From NCBI RefSeq assembly GCF_009377185.1, contig NZ_VJZC01000005.1, forward strand, positions 1 through 64,000: DNA of 64,000 bases. Direction: 5' to 3'. Each line of letters begins with the position of its first letter. The stretch's first letter is position 1. The translations under genes and the position numbers were made by a program. Under the pieces are notes generated by a model that was given only the letters and a program-made list of their open reading frames with translations, did not search any database and was not told the DNA's origin. This DNA is from Streptomyces spongiae (lineage in GTDB: Bacteria; Actinomycetota; Actinomycetes; Streptomycetales; Streptomycetaceae). Shown here piece after piece: positions 28,113 to 37,015 of this stretch.

Positions 28113-28369
28113 CGCTGGGTCCTTCCGTGGTGAGCCGAGTCCCCTGTCTCGGGAGAGCTCGGCGCGGGTGACGGTGAGGAGAACTCTGCGTAACAGGCGA
28201 CAGCGACGCTTGTCCCACAGCGCAATCCGGTTTGCCCATGTGTGCAAGACCACGCGCTACCCGCGTCGGCACCGAGGCGCGGTCCGCATGGCGGCACGCA
28301 TTGTTGCCCGGTCTCGACGACCGGAATGCACTGCACAATGGAGAGGTACGGCTCGCGGAGGTGTTCAGG
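28113..28369. promoter_or_regulatory. Divergent promoter region between the DUF5938 operon and the AraC gene
   Basis: This 257-base region must hold the promoters of both the catabolic operon (leftward) and the AraC gene (rightward). The clearest structure is an inverted repeat CCGGTC-N5-GACCGG at 28308-28324, about 45 bases before the AraC start, which could be an operator. I cannot assign -35/-10 boxes with confidence. Confidence 0.4.
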
Positions 28370-29335
28370 ATGTCCGGTACCGGCGTGTGGTCGACCGACG
28401 GACTGCCGCAGACCCTGGCGCCCGTCGCCTGGGGGCGGAAGATGCCCGAGCTGCATCTTCCCTGGACCCTGACCTTCCCCGAGCAGGAGCGGTTCCGGGC
28501 GCTGGTCCGCTATCGCAGGCTGGACGAACTCACCGTCGCGGAATTCAAGGGCGGACGCTATGCCGGCCGCAGGAACGACGACCCCCTCGCCTCGGGCGGA
28601 CCTCCACAGATCGGAGTGCTGATCAATCTCAGCGGCACACTGGTGTGCCGGTACCGGGACACGGACTTGGTCCTCGGTTCTCACGACCTGGTCGTGTGGG
28701 ACAGCGATCTCGCGCACGCCTTCGACGCGGTCGAGCCGCACCACGAGCTCTCACTCCTGCTGCCACGCGACCGGCTCCCGCAGGGGATCGTGGACGTGGC
28801 CGCCCGTATGAGCGGCCCGGTGCCGGTCGGTGCCGGGACCGGGTTGGCGGCGATCGCCGCCGATCAGCTGCGCGCGATCGTCCGTGAGCTGGACCATCTC
28901 TCGGACGCGGGGCTCGCCATCGCCTGCCAGAACTTCTTCGACACCCTGGACTCTGCGCTCGCGCCCGCTGCGAAAGCACCCTCCGCCGGCGCCCGGACGG
29001 CGCTGCTCAAGCGCGTCCGCCAGTACGTGGAGGACCATCTGGACGATCCCGAGCTGTCGGCCTCGTCCGTCGCGGAGGCACTCGACATCTCCGTGCGCAC
29101 CCTGCACCTCGCCTTCGCCGACACCGGCACGACGGCCGGTCGCTGGATCCGCGAGCGACGCCTGCGCGTCTGCTACCGGGAACTCGCGCTCGGCTCCGGG
29201 GACTGGACGGTCACGGACGTGGCCTTCCGGTGGGGGTTCAACGACGCGGCGCACTTCAGCCGGGTCTTCAAGCAGGCGTTCGGTGTCACACCGAGCAGTG
29301 TCGTGGCGCGGGGACGCCGCGCCACGGCCGACTGA
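28370..29335 (+). CDS. AraC-family transcriptional regulator
   Basis: This DNA-binding regulator is 321 aa from ATG 28370, with GGAG nine bases upstream. The N-terminal 180 residues form a cupin-like sensor (AraC_binding_2 type: GVLINLSGTLVCRYRD, DLVVWDSDLAHAF). The C-terminal 100 residues carry the double HTH (SASSVAEALDISVRTLHLAF; VTDVAFRWGFNDAAHFSRVF, in part). This sensor type is common next to Rieske dioxygenase and catechol genes. It is divergent from the DUF5938-to-mhpE operon and probably activates it in response to an aromatic acid or its metabolite. Confidence 0.92.
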   Translation: MSGTGVWSTDGLPQTLAPVAWGRKMPELHLPWTLTFPEQERFRALVRYRRLDELTVAEFKGGRYAGRRNDDPLASGGPPQIGVLINLSGTLVCRYRDTDLVLGSHDLVVWDSDLAHAFDAVEPHHELSLLLPRDRLPQGIVDVAARMSGPVPVGAGTGLAAIAADQLRAIVRELDHLSDAGLAIACQNFFDTLDSALAPAAKAPSAGARTALLKRVRQYVEDHLDDPELSASSVAEALDISVRTLHLAFADTGTTAGRWIRERRLRVCYRELALGSGDWTVTDVAFRWGFNDAAHFSRVFKQAFGVTPSSVVARGRRATAD

Positions 29336-29360
29336 CCGTTCCGGCGGCTCCGTCACGGCA

Positions 29361-29394
29361 TTTCGCCCCGGTAGACAGCTCTACCGGGGCGAAA
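29361..29394. terminator. Bidirectional terminator between the AraC and GNAT genes
   Basis: A perfect 15-bp stem (TTTCGCCCCGGTAGA at 29361-29375 with its complement at 29380-29394) has a CAGC tetraloop. The stem ends in T/A runs on both sides, so it can act on both strands. It lies between two convergent genes. Confidence 0.9.
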
Positions 29395-29433
29395 CGTCGT
29401 GCGGCGTGGCCGTGGACGGGACAGCCGTGTCCT

Positions 29434-29937
29434 TCAGTGGGGCATATCGTCCAGGGCCGTCGACATCCCGGCGAGGTCCGGTGGTTCGACGGTGAACAGC
29501 ACGACACTGGCATCCCCCAGATCGGCCTCGGTGACCCGGGAGAACCCCCCTTCCTCCCACACGCCCTGCATGACGGTGTCGCTCTCGTCCGGCGCGGCGA
29601 CGACGCGGCGGCAGCGCGGGTCGGCGGCGAAGAGCGCCGGGACGACCGCGCGCAGCAGTCGTGAGGCGAGCAGTCGTCCCCGGGATCCCTCCTCGGCGAG
29701 GGCGAGTCCGAGGACGAGATCGTGGGCCCCGTACGGATAGCAGGCGCTCAACGGGTGGTGCGCGACACGGTGGACACGCACCAGCGCGGCCGGGCCGCCG
29801 CGCACCGGCGTCACGGCGAACGTCCGGGCCGCGTGCGAGGAGACCGTCGTGGGGGCACCGGTCGAGTGGACGGCCCAGTCGGGGCCCAGGTGCAGGTCCG
29901 GAAGTGCCAGTACGGGGTTGATCAAGTTGCTGCTCAT
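29434..29937 (-). CDS. GNAT-like acetyltransferase
   Basis: This small protein is 167 aa from ATG 29937, with a GTG at 29940 as the alternative. The middle and C-terminal parts look like a GNAT fold: an acetyl-CoA-binding-like EGSRGRLLASRLLRAVV helix, then VVAAPDESDTVMQGVWEEGGF and a final strand SVVLFTVEPPD. It is the last gene of the dioxygenase operon, 16 bases after the ligase gene. Its acceptor is unknown. Confidence 0.65.
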   Translation of the reverse strand: MSSNLINPVLALPDLHLGPDWAVHSTGAPTTVSSHAARTFAVTPVRGGPAALVRVHRVAHHPLSACYPYGAHDLVLGLALAEEGSRGRLLASRLLRAVVPALFAADPRCRRVVAAPDESDTVMQGVWEEGGFSRVTEADLGDASVVLFTVEPPDLAGMSTALDDMPH

Positions 29938-29953
29938 CACGGGGTTCCCAGGG

Positions 29954-31522
29954 CTAGGCGTGTTGCCGGGCTTCCACCCAGCGCCGTAGATCGGACTTGA
30001 CCAGCTTGCCGCTCGCGTTGCGGGGCAACTGTTCGGCGACCATCACCCGGGTCGGCAACTTGTACCGGGCCAGGCTCTCACCGACGAAGGCGCGCACCAC
30101 ATCCAGTGTGGGCGTGATACCGGGCTCGCAGGTGAGGACGGCGAGAACGGTCTCGCCCCACTTCGGGTCGGGGACGCCGATGACGGCGGCTTCCAGGACT
30201 CCGGGACAGGCGGCGAGGACGCGTTCGACCTCGGCGGGGTAGATGTTCTCACCGCCACTGATGATCATGTCTTTCAAGCGGTCGACGATGTAGTAGAACC
30301 CGTCCCTGTCGCGATGGGCGATGTCGCCGGTGTGGAACCAGCCCGCGTCGTCGAAGGCGGCGGCGGTGGCCTCCGGGTTGTTCCAGTAGCCCGCGGCCAC
30401 GTTCGGACCGCGTACGCAGATCTCCCCGCGTGCCTCGACTCCGTCGATCCGGGTTCCGGTGGCCGGGTCGACCAGACGGATCTCGGTGTACGGCATGGGG
30501 GAGCCCGCCGATCCCGTCTTCTCTGTCGTCAGGCCGGCCGGGAGGCAGGTCGCGAAGGGCGCGGTCTCGGTGAGTCCCCAAGACTGCTGGAGCAGAACGC
30601 CCCGCTCCGCGTAGTCGACGATCAACCGCTCCGGCACGGGAGCGCCGGCGACGATCGCCGCGCGCAGGGCGGTGAGGTCGGCCTCGGCGAAACCGGGCAC
30701 CCGCATGAGCGCGGTGTACATCGCGGGGACCCCGAAGAGGCTGGTCACCCGGTGATCGACCAGATCCCGCAGGCACTGGGCGGGGTCGAAGGCCCGGCGC
30801 AGGACGACTGTGCCGCCGCGCAGCAGGGTGCGCAGGGTGAGGGCGTTGAGGCCGCCGATGTGGAAGAGGGGTGCGACGGCGAGGTTCACGTCGTCGGAGC
30901 GGGTGTCCACCATGCTGTCGACGTTGACCGCGTTCCACCACAGGTTGCCGTGGGTGAGCATGACGCCCTTGGGGCGGCCGGTGGTGCCGGAGGTGTACAT
31001 CAGCGACGCGAGATCGTCATCGTGCAGCGGCACGGGCACCGTGAACGGCCGGTCGGCGCCGAGCAGTTCCGACAGTGGTGTCCAGACGGCGACCGGGGCC
31101 TCGGTCGACGGACACCGCGGGTCAGTGTCCACGAGCACGTGGCAACGGGCGGGTACGTCGCTCATCACCGACTCGACGAGTTCGCGGTGGCCCTCCTCGA
31201 CGACCAGGGTGTGGGCGCCGCTGTCGGTGAGGATGTGGCGGACCTCGTCGGCGGCGAGGCGGAAGTTGACCGGGACGAAGACCGCTCCGAGGTGGGCGGC
31301 GGCGAACAGCGTCTGGAGAAAGGTGACGCTGTTGAGGCCGAGGTAGGCGATCCGGTCGCCGCGCCGCAGCCCCCGTTCGGCGAGTCCGGCCGCGAACTCG
31401 TCCACCGTGCGGCTGAGTTGGGCCGCGGAGAACTCGTGGCCCTCGTAGACGAGAGCACTGGCGGTGGGGTATTGGGCTCTGCGGCGCAGAGCCGTGGCGG
31501 GGCTGATGTCCACGACGGTCAT
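29954..31522 (-). CDS. AMP-forming acyl-CoA ligase (operon A)
   Basis: This ANL-superfamily ligase is 522 aa from ATG 31522, with a GGAGA box. It has the P-loop LMYTSGTTGRPKGVMLTH, the WGLTETAPF region, FHTGDIAHRD and the catalytic Lys segment PRNASGKLVKSDLRRW. It activates a carboxylic acid with ATP and CoA. It lies 41 bases after the dihydrodiol dehydrogenase gene. Two ligases in one locus suggest that both the starting aryl acid and a ring-cleavage or side-chain acid are activated. Confidence 0.92.
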   Translation of the reverse strand: MTVVDISPATALRRRAQYPTASALVYEGHEFSAAQLSRTVDEFAAGLAERGLRRGDRIAYLGLNSVTFLQTLFAAAHLGAVFVPVNFRLAADEVRHILTDSGAHTLVVEEGHRELVESVMSDVPARCHVLVDTDPRCPSTEAPVAVWTPLSELLGADRPFTVPVPLHDDDLASLMYTSGTTGRPKGVMLTHGNLWWNAVNVDSMVDTRSDDVNLAVAPLFHIGGLNALTLRTLLRGGTVVLRRAFDPAQCLRDLVDHRVTSLFGVPAMYTALMRVPGFAEADLTALRAAIVAGAPVPERLIVDYAERGVLLQQSWGLTETAPFATCLPAGLTTEKTGSAGSPMPYTEIRLVDPATGTRIDGVEARGEICVRGPNVAAGYWNNPEATAAAFDDAGWFHTGDIAHRDRDGFYYIVDRLKDMIISGGENIYPAEVERVLAACPGVLEAAVIGVPDPKWGETVLAVLTCEPGITPTLDVVRAFVGESLARYKLPTRVMVAEQLPRNASGKLVKSDLRRWVEARQHA

Positions 31523-31563
31523 GGCGGGTCTCCGATGGCGCTCGGGTGTCGGGGCTGCGCGGC

Positions 31564-32406
31564 TCAGAGGCCGGCGCCGCCGGCGGCGGAACGGAAGCCG
31601 CGTACGGCGATGCCGCCGTCGGCGGGAATGACGGCTCCGGTGACGGTGCCGCTGTCGGCGCGGGAGGCGAGCAGGACGTAGGGGCCGGTGAAGTCCTCCG
31701 GCTCCACGCTGGAGTCGTACAGCGGGATGAGCGGTGCCTGCTCGATGCCGGACGCCTCGTTCTTGGCGAAGGACGCCTCCAGAGTGCGGTCCTGCAACCC
31801 AAGGCTCTGCGGTCCCCGCAACTTGGTGCGCATGCCGCCGACCGCGACACCGTTGACGCGGACCTTCGGCGCCAGTTCGTAGGCGAACTGGCGGAGCAGG
31901 CCGAGGCAGGCGTGCTTGCTGGCGGTGTAGAGGGAGCCGCCGCCGTCGGTGTGGAAGGAAGCGTTGGAGAGAGTCATGACGATACTTCCGCGCGTGCGGA
32001 CCAGCTCCCGCCAGGAGGCCTCCACGGCCAGGACGTATCCCTTGACGTTGATCCCGAACAGTTCGTCGAAGGCTTCCGAGAGCTCGTTGCCGTTCAGCCG
32101 GGTGACACTGCGGTGGTAGTCCCAGATTCCGGCGTTCGGGACGAGGACGTCCAGCTTGCCGAAGCGTTCCACGGTGGCCTCGACGGCGCGGTGCAGATCG
32201 TCCGGAGAGCGCACGTCGCCGGAGACGCACAGCACCCGCTCGCCCGCCTCGCCGGCGGCCTCGACGACCTCCTTCAGCTGTTCGAGCTTGCGGCCCATGA
32301 TGGCGACGCTCGCCCCCTCGGCCAGGTACCGCAGGGCGACGGCGCGGCCGATGCCGGAGCCGCCGCCGGTGATCAGGGCGACGTCGCCCTGGAGCCAGCC
32401 GCCCAT
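31564..32406 (-). CDS. cis-Dihydrodiol dehydrogenase (SDR, HcaB/BphB type)
   Basis: This NAD-dependent short-chain dehydrogenase is 280 aa. It has the cofactor motif GGGSGIGRA, a NAG motif in VPNAGIWD and the catalytic YTASK. The long insert, LRGPQSLGL and TGAVIPADGGIAVRG match HcaB/BphB-type enzymes that oxidise cis-dihydrodiols to catechols. The ATG at 32406 overlaps the stop of the hydrolase gene by one base. In this operon it rearomatises the product of the Rieske dioxygenase. Confidence 0.9.
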   Translation of the reverse strand: MGGWLQGDVALITGGGSGIGRAVALRYLAEGASVAIMGRKLEQLKEVVEAAGEAGERVLCVSGDVRSPDDLHRAVEATVERFGKLDVLVPNAGIWDYHRSVTRLNGNELSEAFDELFGINVKGYVLAVEASWRELVRTRGSIVMTLSNASFHTDGGGSLYTASKHACLGLLRQFAYELAPKVRVNGVAVGGMRTKLRGPQSLGLQDRTLEASFAKNEASGIEQAPLIPLYDSSVEPEDFTGPYVLLASRADSGTVTGAVIPADGGIAVRGFRSAAGGAGL

Positions 32407-33272
32407 CACCGCGCTCCGAGGAAGTCGGTGACCAGCCGATCGAACTCGGCCTGCCGCTCCAGCTGCACCCAGTGCCCGCAGCCGCCGAACACATGCAGCT
32501 GCACGTCGCGGATCTGCTTGAGCATGAGCTGGGCCCCGTCGAGCGTGATCGTGCGGTCGTCGCGGCCCCAGAGCAGCAGGGTGGGAGCCTTGATCTTGTG
32601 GACGCGCTGCCAGAGCGGGTCCATGCCGTGCCGTTTGGCGAAGGCCGCGTTGTAGGCGTGGTAGAAGGCGATGTGGGACTCGTCCAGGGAGGCCTCGTAG
32701 CGGGCCTGGACGGTGTCCTCCCAGCGCTTGGGCTCGGCGGTCATGACACGGATGAAGTCCCGCATCTTCTTCGCCGTCGGGCCTTCGCCGTTGTAGTAGC
32801 GGAACATCGCCTTCTGACCCTCGGTCGGCGTCGGCCCGAAGGGCAGCCAGCCACCGCCGGGAGCCATCAGCACCAACTTCTCCACGCGGTCGGGCACTTC
32901 GAGCGCGGTCGCGATGGCCGCGGCCCCGCCGAGGCTGTTGCCCAGCAGATGGAAACGGTCGATGCCGAGCGAGTCCAGGGTCTGCAGCAGGGCGTCGACC
33001 GTGATCTCGGTGATGCTGCGGGCTTCCAGGTCTGCCTCGGTGGGGCGGTAGCTGTCGCCGAAGCCGGGCTGGTCGGGCAGGACGACGCGGAAGTGCGGGG
33101 TGAGGGCGGCCAGGTTCTGGCTGTAGTTGGCGACGGCACTCGCTCCGGGGCCTCCGCCGTGCAGCATCACCAGCACCGGCCCGTCGCCCGCCTCGCTGAC
33201 GGCGATCGGCCCGAGCGTGGTCTCCACGATGTGCTCGACGAGCTTCGGCTCTTCAGTGTGGGCAGTGGTCAC
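32406..33272 (-). CDS. mhpC: meta-Cleavage product hydrolase (MhpC/BphD type)
   Basis: This alpha/beta hydrolase is 288 aa from GTG 33272, with GGAGA upstream. It cleaves the C-C bond of a 2-hydroxy-6-oxo-dienoate. The HGGGPGAS oxyanion motif, the nucleophile Ser113 in LLGNSLGG, the acid in LLWGRDDR and the His in GCGHWVQLE are all those of the meta-cleavage product hydrolases. It accepts the MhpB product, giving 2-hydroxypentadienoate and an acid such as succinate or fumarate. That its gene lies in the other operon from mhpB shows that both operons serve one pathway. Confidence 0.93.
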   Translation of the reverse strand: MTTAHTEEPKLVEHIVETTLGPIAVSEAGDGPVLVMLHGGGPGASAVANYSQNLAALTPHFRVVLPDQPGFGDSYRPTEADLEARSITEITVDALLQTLDSLGIDRFHLLGNSLGGAAAIATALEVPDRVEKLVLMAPGGGWLPFGPTPTEGQKAMFRYYNGEGPTAKKMRDFIRVMTAEPKRWEDTVQARYEASLDESHIAFYHAYNAAFAKRHGMDPLWQRVHKIKAPTLLLWGRDDRTITLDGAQLMLKQIRDVQLHVFGGCGHWVQLERQAEFDRLVTDFLGAR

Positions 33273-33291
33273 GAGGTTCTCCGGTCGGTCG

Positions 33292-33849
33292 TCACAGGAA
33301 GGTGCTGAGGTTCTTGGCGAGCAGGACGTTCTGGTCGAGCAGGATCGTGCGGCGGGCGATCAGCAGGCCGCCGTCCCCGGTGCGGCGCAGCAGGTCGGTA
33401 CGGCCGCCGGCGTAGAGGTCGACCTCGCGTTCCAGCCGGTTGCGGTAGCAGAGGAAGGCCGACTCGGCGACGTACTCACCCGGTGCCTCGCCCTCCCGTA
33501 CGAGGACGTTGCTGATCAGGTGGCGGGTGCGGGACGGTGGGTCCTCGGCCCAGGCCATGCCCGAGTCGAAGCGACGGATCCGCCAGGCGAGACTCGCCTT
33601 GGTCTCGTCGAAGATCGCCACCTCGCCGGGTGAGCCGTCGGCCAGGGCTTGCTGCCGCCGCAGCCGGTTGGTCCGCACGGGCGCCCAGTAGTGCAGATCC
33701 TCGGCGAACAGCTCCAGCCAGTCTGCGTACCGGTGTTGATCGAGCAGTCGCGCCTCGACGGCGTACAGCCGCTGCACCTCGAAGTGCAATCGCATCTCGT
33801 CGTCCGACACCGCCGAGGGCGCCGTCGGCTCCGGGGGATGGATACTCAT
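33292..33849 (-). CDS. Ring-hydroxylating dioxygenase beta subunit
   Basis: This is the small structural subunit of the Rieske dioxygenase, 185 aa, with the SnoaL/cystatin-like fold of HcaF/BphA2. The opening helix region LHFEVQRLYAVEARLLD, then WLELFAEDLHYWAPVR, and the SRTRHLISNVLV segment are typical. ATG 33849 has a perfect AGGAGG box. It does not lie next to the alpha subunit gene, as it usually does: the ferredoxin and reductase genes lie between, with a 116-base gap. Confidence 0.93.
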   Translation of the reverse strand: MSIHPPEPTAPSAVSDDEMRLHFEVQRLYAVEARLLDQHRYADWLELFAEDLHYWAPVRTNRLRRQQALADGSPGEVAIFDETKASLAWRIRRFDSGMAWAEDPPSRTRHLISNVLVREGEAPGEYVAESAFLCYRNRLEREVDLYAGGRTDLLRRTGDGGLLIARRTILLDQNVLLAKNLSTFL

Positions 33850-33965
33850 GGGTCGGTCCTCCTGAGATCCGCGCTCAGGGTCATTCCGGCGCGGAGGGGG
33901 TGGTTCGGAAAGCGGCTGTGCCGGTGGACGGCACGGCACGTGCCGTTGAGGGGCGCAGTGAACCG

Positions 33966-35177
33966 TCAGCGCAGCAGCACACGCAGATCCGCGCCCTCGT
34001 CGGCCAGACGCCCCGCGTCGACGGCGACACCCCGGTCGACCAGCCGCCGCGCGACCTTGACGTCCCGGCTCCGGTCGATCGCGGCCGCGGCCACCACCCT
34101 GTCCCCACGCAACCCGAAGGCAGTGAAGGCACCGTCGGCGGGGTCGCCCCGCAGCACGGTCCGCTCGGCCTGAGCCATCGTGCCGACCGCCTCCAGCCGC
34201 GAGCCATGCCGGTCGGACCAGAACCAGGACGCGCCCGGCTCAGGAACGGTCAGGCCGAGCATGCCGTATGCGGCGGCCTCGCCTCCCCGCTGGGCGGCCT
34301 CCCAGTGCTCGTGCCGTACGCGATGGCCGTCCGGGCGGGCCACGTCACCGACGGCGAAGACGTGGGGGCGGGAGGTGCGTTGCCCCTCACTCACCACGAT
34401 CCCGTTGTCCACGACAAGCCCGGCTGCCTGTGCCAACTCGATGGCCGGCCGGATGCCGATACCGACCACGACCGTGTCGACGGCAACGGGCCCGTGGTCT
34501 CCGCCGAGGTGCACCAGAACCCCATGGGGCCGGCGCTCCACGCGCTCGACACCAGCGGTGATCACCTCGATCCCCTCGTCGGTGTGCCTGCGGTGCAGCA
34601 CGCCCGCGACATCGTCCCCGACCACCGCGGCCAGCGGCACCGCCACCGGGTCGATCAGGGTGACCAGACATCCCAGCGCGCACGCGACGGCCGCGGTCTC
34701 CGCGCCGATCAGCCCGGCCCCGACGACAGCCACCCTCGCCCCCGGCAGCAGTCGTGCACGCAGCCGCTCGGCGTCCTCCCAGGTCCGCAGAAGGTGCACG
34801 GCGGGGTCGTCGGCGCCGGGCACGGGCAGCGGGCGGGGCGTGCCGCCGGTGGCCAGGACGAGGCGGTCGGCGGCCTCGACGGTGCCGTCCGCCAGTTCGA
34901 GGCCCCCTTCGGCCGGTCGGATCGCCCGGACCGGCGCTCCCTCACGGAGCGACACGCGCTGATCGTCGTACCACTGCTCGGGGCGCAGCAGAACGTCGTC
35001 ACGGCGTGCCTTGCCGAGCAGGACGTCCTTGCTGAGCGGGGGCCGGTCGTAGGGGAGTCCGTGCTCGGCGGAGTAGAGGACGAGTTCGCCGTCGTAGCCC
35101 TGGGCGCGCAGGGCGTCGCAGGTGGAGAGGGCGGCGAGGCCGGCGCCGACGAGGGCGATGCTCCGGGGCGGGCTCAT
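33966..35177 (-). CDS. FAD-dependent ferredoxin reductase of the dioxygenase
   Basis: This NADH:ferredoxin reductase is 403 aa, of the HcaD/BphA4 type. It has the N-terminal FAD motif IALVGAGLAALSTCDAL, an active-site-like YDRPPLSKD, the NADH motif VAVVGAGLIGAETAAVA and the second FAD motif HVFAVGDVA. The C-terminal reductase domain includes SWFWSDRHG. The ATG overlaps the ferredoxin stop (ATGA). It feeds electrons to the Rieske ferredoxin and on to the oxygenase. Confidence 0.94.
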   Translation of the reverse strand: MSPPRSIALVGAGLAALSTCDALRAQGYDGELVLYSAEHGLPYDRPPLSKDVLLGKARRDDVLLRPEQWYDDQRVSLREGAPVRAIRPAEGGLELADGTVEAADRLVLATGGTPRPLPVPGADDPAVHLLRTWEDAERLRARLLPGARVAVVGAGLIGAETAAVACALGCLVTLIDPVAVPLAAVVGDDVAGVLHRRHTDEGIEVITAGVERVERRPHGVLVHLGGDHGPVAVDTVVVGIGIRPAIELAQAAGLVVDNGIVVSEGQRTSRPHVFAVGDVARPDGHRVRHEHWEAAQRGGEAAAYGMLGLTVPEPGASWFWSDRHGSRLEAVGTMAQAERTVLRGDPADGAFTAFGLRGDRVVAAAAIDRSRDVKVARRLVDRGVAVDAGRLADEGADLRVLLR

Positions 35178-35521
35178 CCGGTGGCCTCCTCACCCGGGTG
35201 CAGCCAGATGCCTCCGTCGTGGACCTCGACCCTGTGGGTACGGGCGGCGACGGTGGCGGGCATGCACAGCGGTACGCCGGACTTGAGGCAGAAGCGGGCG
35301 CTGTGCAGGGGGCACTCGACCTCGCCGTCCTCGATCCAGCCCTCGGAGAGGGAGGCCTGGCCGTGGGAGCAGGTGTCGTCGAGGGCGTAGTAGGCGCCGC
35401 CGTCGTGGAAGACGGCGATGGCGTCGCCGTGGCCGGTGGCCTCGGCGGACACCTTCAGGGCCTCGCCCTCCTCGATGCCGCCGAGGTCGGCGACCCGGAT
35501 ACCGGTGCCGGTGGTGCTCAT
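35174..35521 (-). CDS. Rieske [2Fe-2S] ferredoxin of the dioxygenase
   Basis: This electron carrier of 115 aa has the Rieske cluster ligands Cys51-X-His53 (TCSHGQASLSEG) and Cys70-X2-His73 (ECPLHSARF). It resembles HcaC/BphA3. Its start and stop both overlap neighbours by ATGA, so alpha subunit, ferredoxin and reductase are made in coupled fashion. Confidence 0.95.
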   Translation of the reverse strand: MSTTGTGIRVADLGGIEEGEALKVSAEATGHGDAIAVFHDGGAYYALDDTCSHGQASLSEGWIEDGEVECPLHSARFCLKSGVPLCMPATVAARTHRVEVHDGGIWLHPGEEATG

Positions 35522-36867
35522 GGGGTGTCCTTCTCGGTGACTTGTCCGGCGGCCTTCTCGTGCCAGGCGGGGGTGTTCATCAAGTCGCGCCAGCGGGTGT
35601 AGAAGCCGCGGGCGGCGCCGTCGCTGTAGAGGTGGCCGGTGGTGCCGGGGTGGACACCGTCCTCGCCCTCAAGGCCCAGGCCCATCTGGTAGTTGAGGGT
35701 CATCGAACCGGCCATGAAGCCATGGGCGGTGGCCTGGACCTCCGACCAGTTCTCACCGTCGTCCTGCTCGAAGATCCCGCTGGGCCCGAACGTCCGCAGG
35801 TTGTAGATGCGCTGGGCGTCCTTGACCTCGTCCGGCATCGACCGGTCGACGAGCGTCCAGGCCCACACCTCCATCCGGTCAAGACCCCTGGGGTGCCACA
35901 CCCTGATGGAACCGTTGACCGGGAGATACGAGAAATTCGGGAACACCGTCCCGTGCCCGGTGGTCATCGGCCCCTCGACACGGGCATCCCCCAGCCGCTC
36001 ACGCAACGCCTCGTAGTCGTACCAGCCATGCACCACCCGGTCGTCGAAACGGCTCTTGGGATGCGTGGGGAAGCCGTGGCCGTGCCCGAGCGGGTCGGCG
36101 TACTGCCGTCCCGGGGTCTGCACGATCTCCGTCTTCGGCCCCTTGCCGGTGGGCGACATGACCATGAGCGCCGAGGCGTGCGAGATGTTGACGTGGTACC
36201 AGTCGGAGGCGAACTGCTCGGCGGCGAGCTTCCAGTTGCCCTCCAGCACCCACTTGTGCACGCCGCCGACGACCTCGGTGCCCTCCGGGTCGCGGTCGAG
36301 CATGGCGTCCAGGTACCAGCCGAGGCCGCCGAGCGCCTCGCGCAGGGGCGGCGCCTCGGGGTTCCATGTCGCGAAGACGAGCCCCTTGTAGGTGTCGAGC
36401 TGGGCGACTTCGACGAGTCCCCACTTCTCCTGCTCGAAGTGGGCGGGGTAGTCCTCGCCGTTGGGCACGTTGATCAACTTGCCGGAGGTGTCGTAGGCCC
36501 AGCCGTGGTAGCTGCACGTGAACGCCTTGGTCGCGCCGGCGTCGGCGCGGCAGACGCGCATGCCCCGGTGGCGGCAGGCGTTGAGGAACGCCCGCAGCTT
36601 CCGGTCGCGCCCCATGGTGACGATGACCGGGTCCTCGCCCATGTACGTGGTGAAGAAGTCGCCGGGCTTGGCGAACTGGCTCTCGTGGGCGAGGAACAGC
36701 CAGCTCGGGGCGAAGACCCGGCGCAGCTCCTGCCGGTAGAGGACGTCGTCTCTGAAGATCGTCCGGTCGATCAGGCCCCGGTCCAGATCGACATAGCCGC
36801 CGACGTCGACGGACGGTTCCGGTACGCCGGCCGGGCGGTCCGAGGGACGGGCTGGTGTGGTGGTCAT
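35518..36867 (-). CDS. Ring-hydroxylating dioxygenase alpha subunit
   Basis: This is the catalytic subunit of a three-component Rieske non-haem iron dioxygenase, 449 aa, of the HcaE/BphA1 size. Rieske ligands are Cys98, His100, Cys118 and His121 (CRHRGMRVC, TCSYHGWA). The mononuclear iron site has Asp222, His225 and His230 in SDWYHVNISH, with the third ligand Asp expected in the DDGENWSEVQ region. ATG 36867 has GAGGAG upstream. The product is a cis-dihydrodiol. Later genes point to a ring bearing an acid side chain, such as phenylpropionate or cinnamate, but specificity cannot be read from the sequence. Confidence 0.95.
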   Translation of the reverse strand: MTTTPARPSDRPAGVPEPSVDVGGYVDLDRGLIDRTIFRDDVLYRQELRRVFAPSWLFLAHESQFAKPGDFFTTYMGEDPVIVTMGRDRKLRAFLNACRHRGMRVCRADAGATKAFTCSYHGWAYDTSGKLINVPNGEDYPAHFEQEKWGLVEVAQLDTYKGLVFATWNPEAPPLREALGGLGWYLDAMLDRDPEGTEVVGGVHKWVLEGNWKLAAEQFASDWYHVNISHASALMVMSPTGKGPKTEIVQTPGRQYADPLGHGHGFPTHPKSRFDDRVVHGWYDYEALRERLGDARVEGPMTTGHGTVFPNFSYLPVNGSIRVWHPRGLDRMEVWAWTLVDRSMPDEVKDAQRIYNLRTFGPSGIFEQDDGENWSEVQATAHGFMAGSMTLNYQMGLGLEGEDGVHPGTTGHLYSDGAARGFYTRWRDLMNTPAWHEKAAGQVTEKDTP

Positions 36868-37015
36868 CGCTGGATCTCCTCGGGCCGAGGCGGGTGCGTG
36901 GCGTGTGGCCGGTGCGAGCCGACGGTGCGGCGCACGGTGAGGCGCGGGGGTACGGGACCGGAGCGCCGTGGTTCTCGCGGTGACATGACGGCTCTGCCGC
37001 TCTCTTGCTGGTGGT

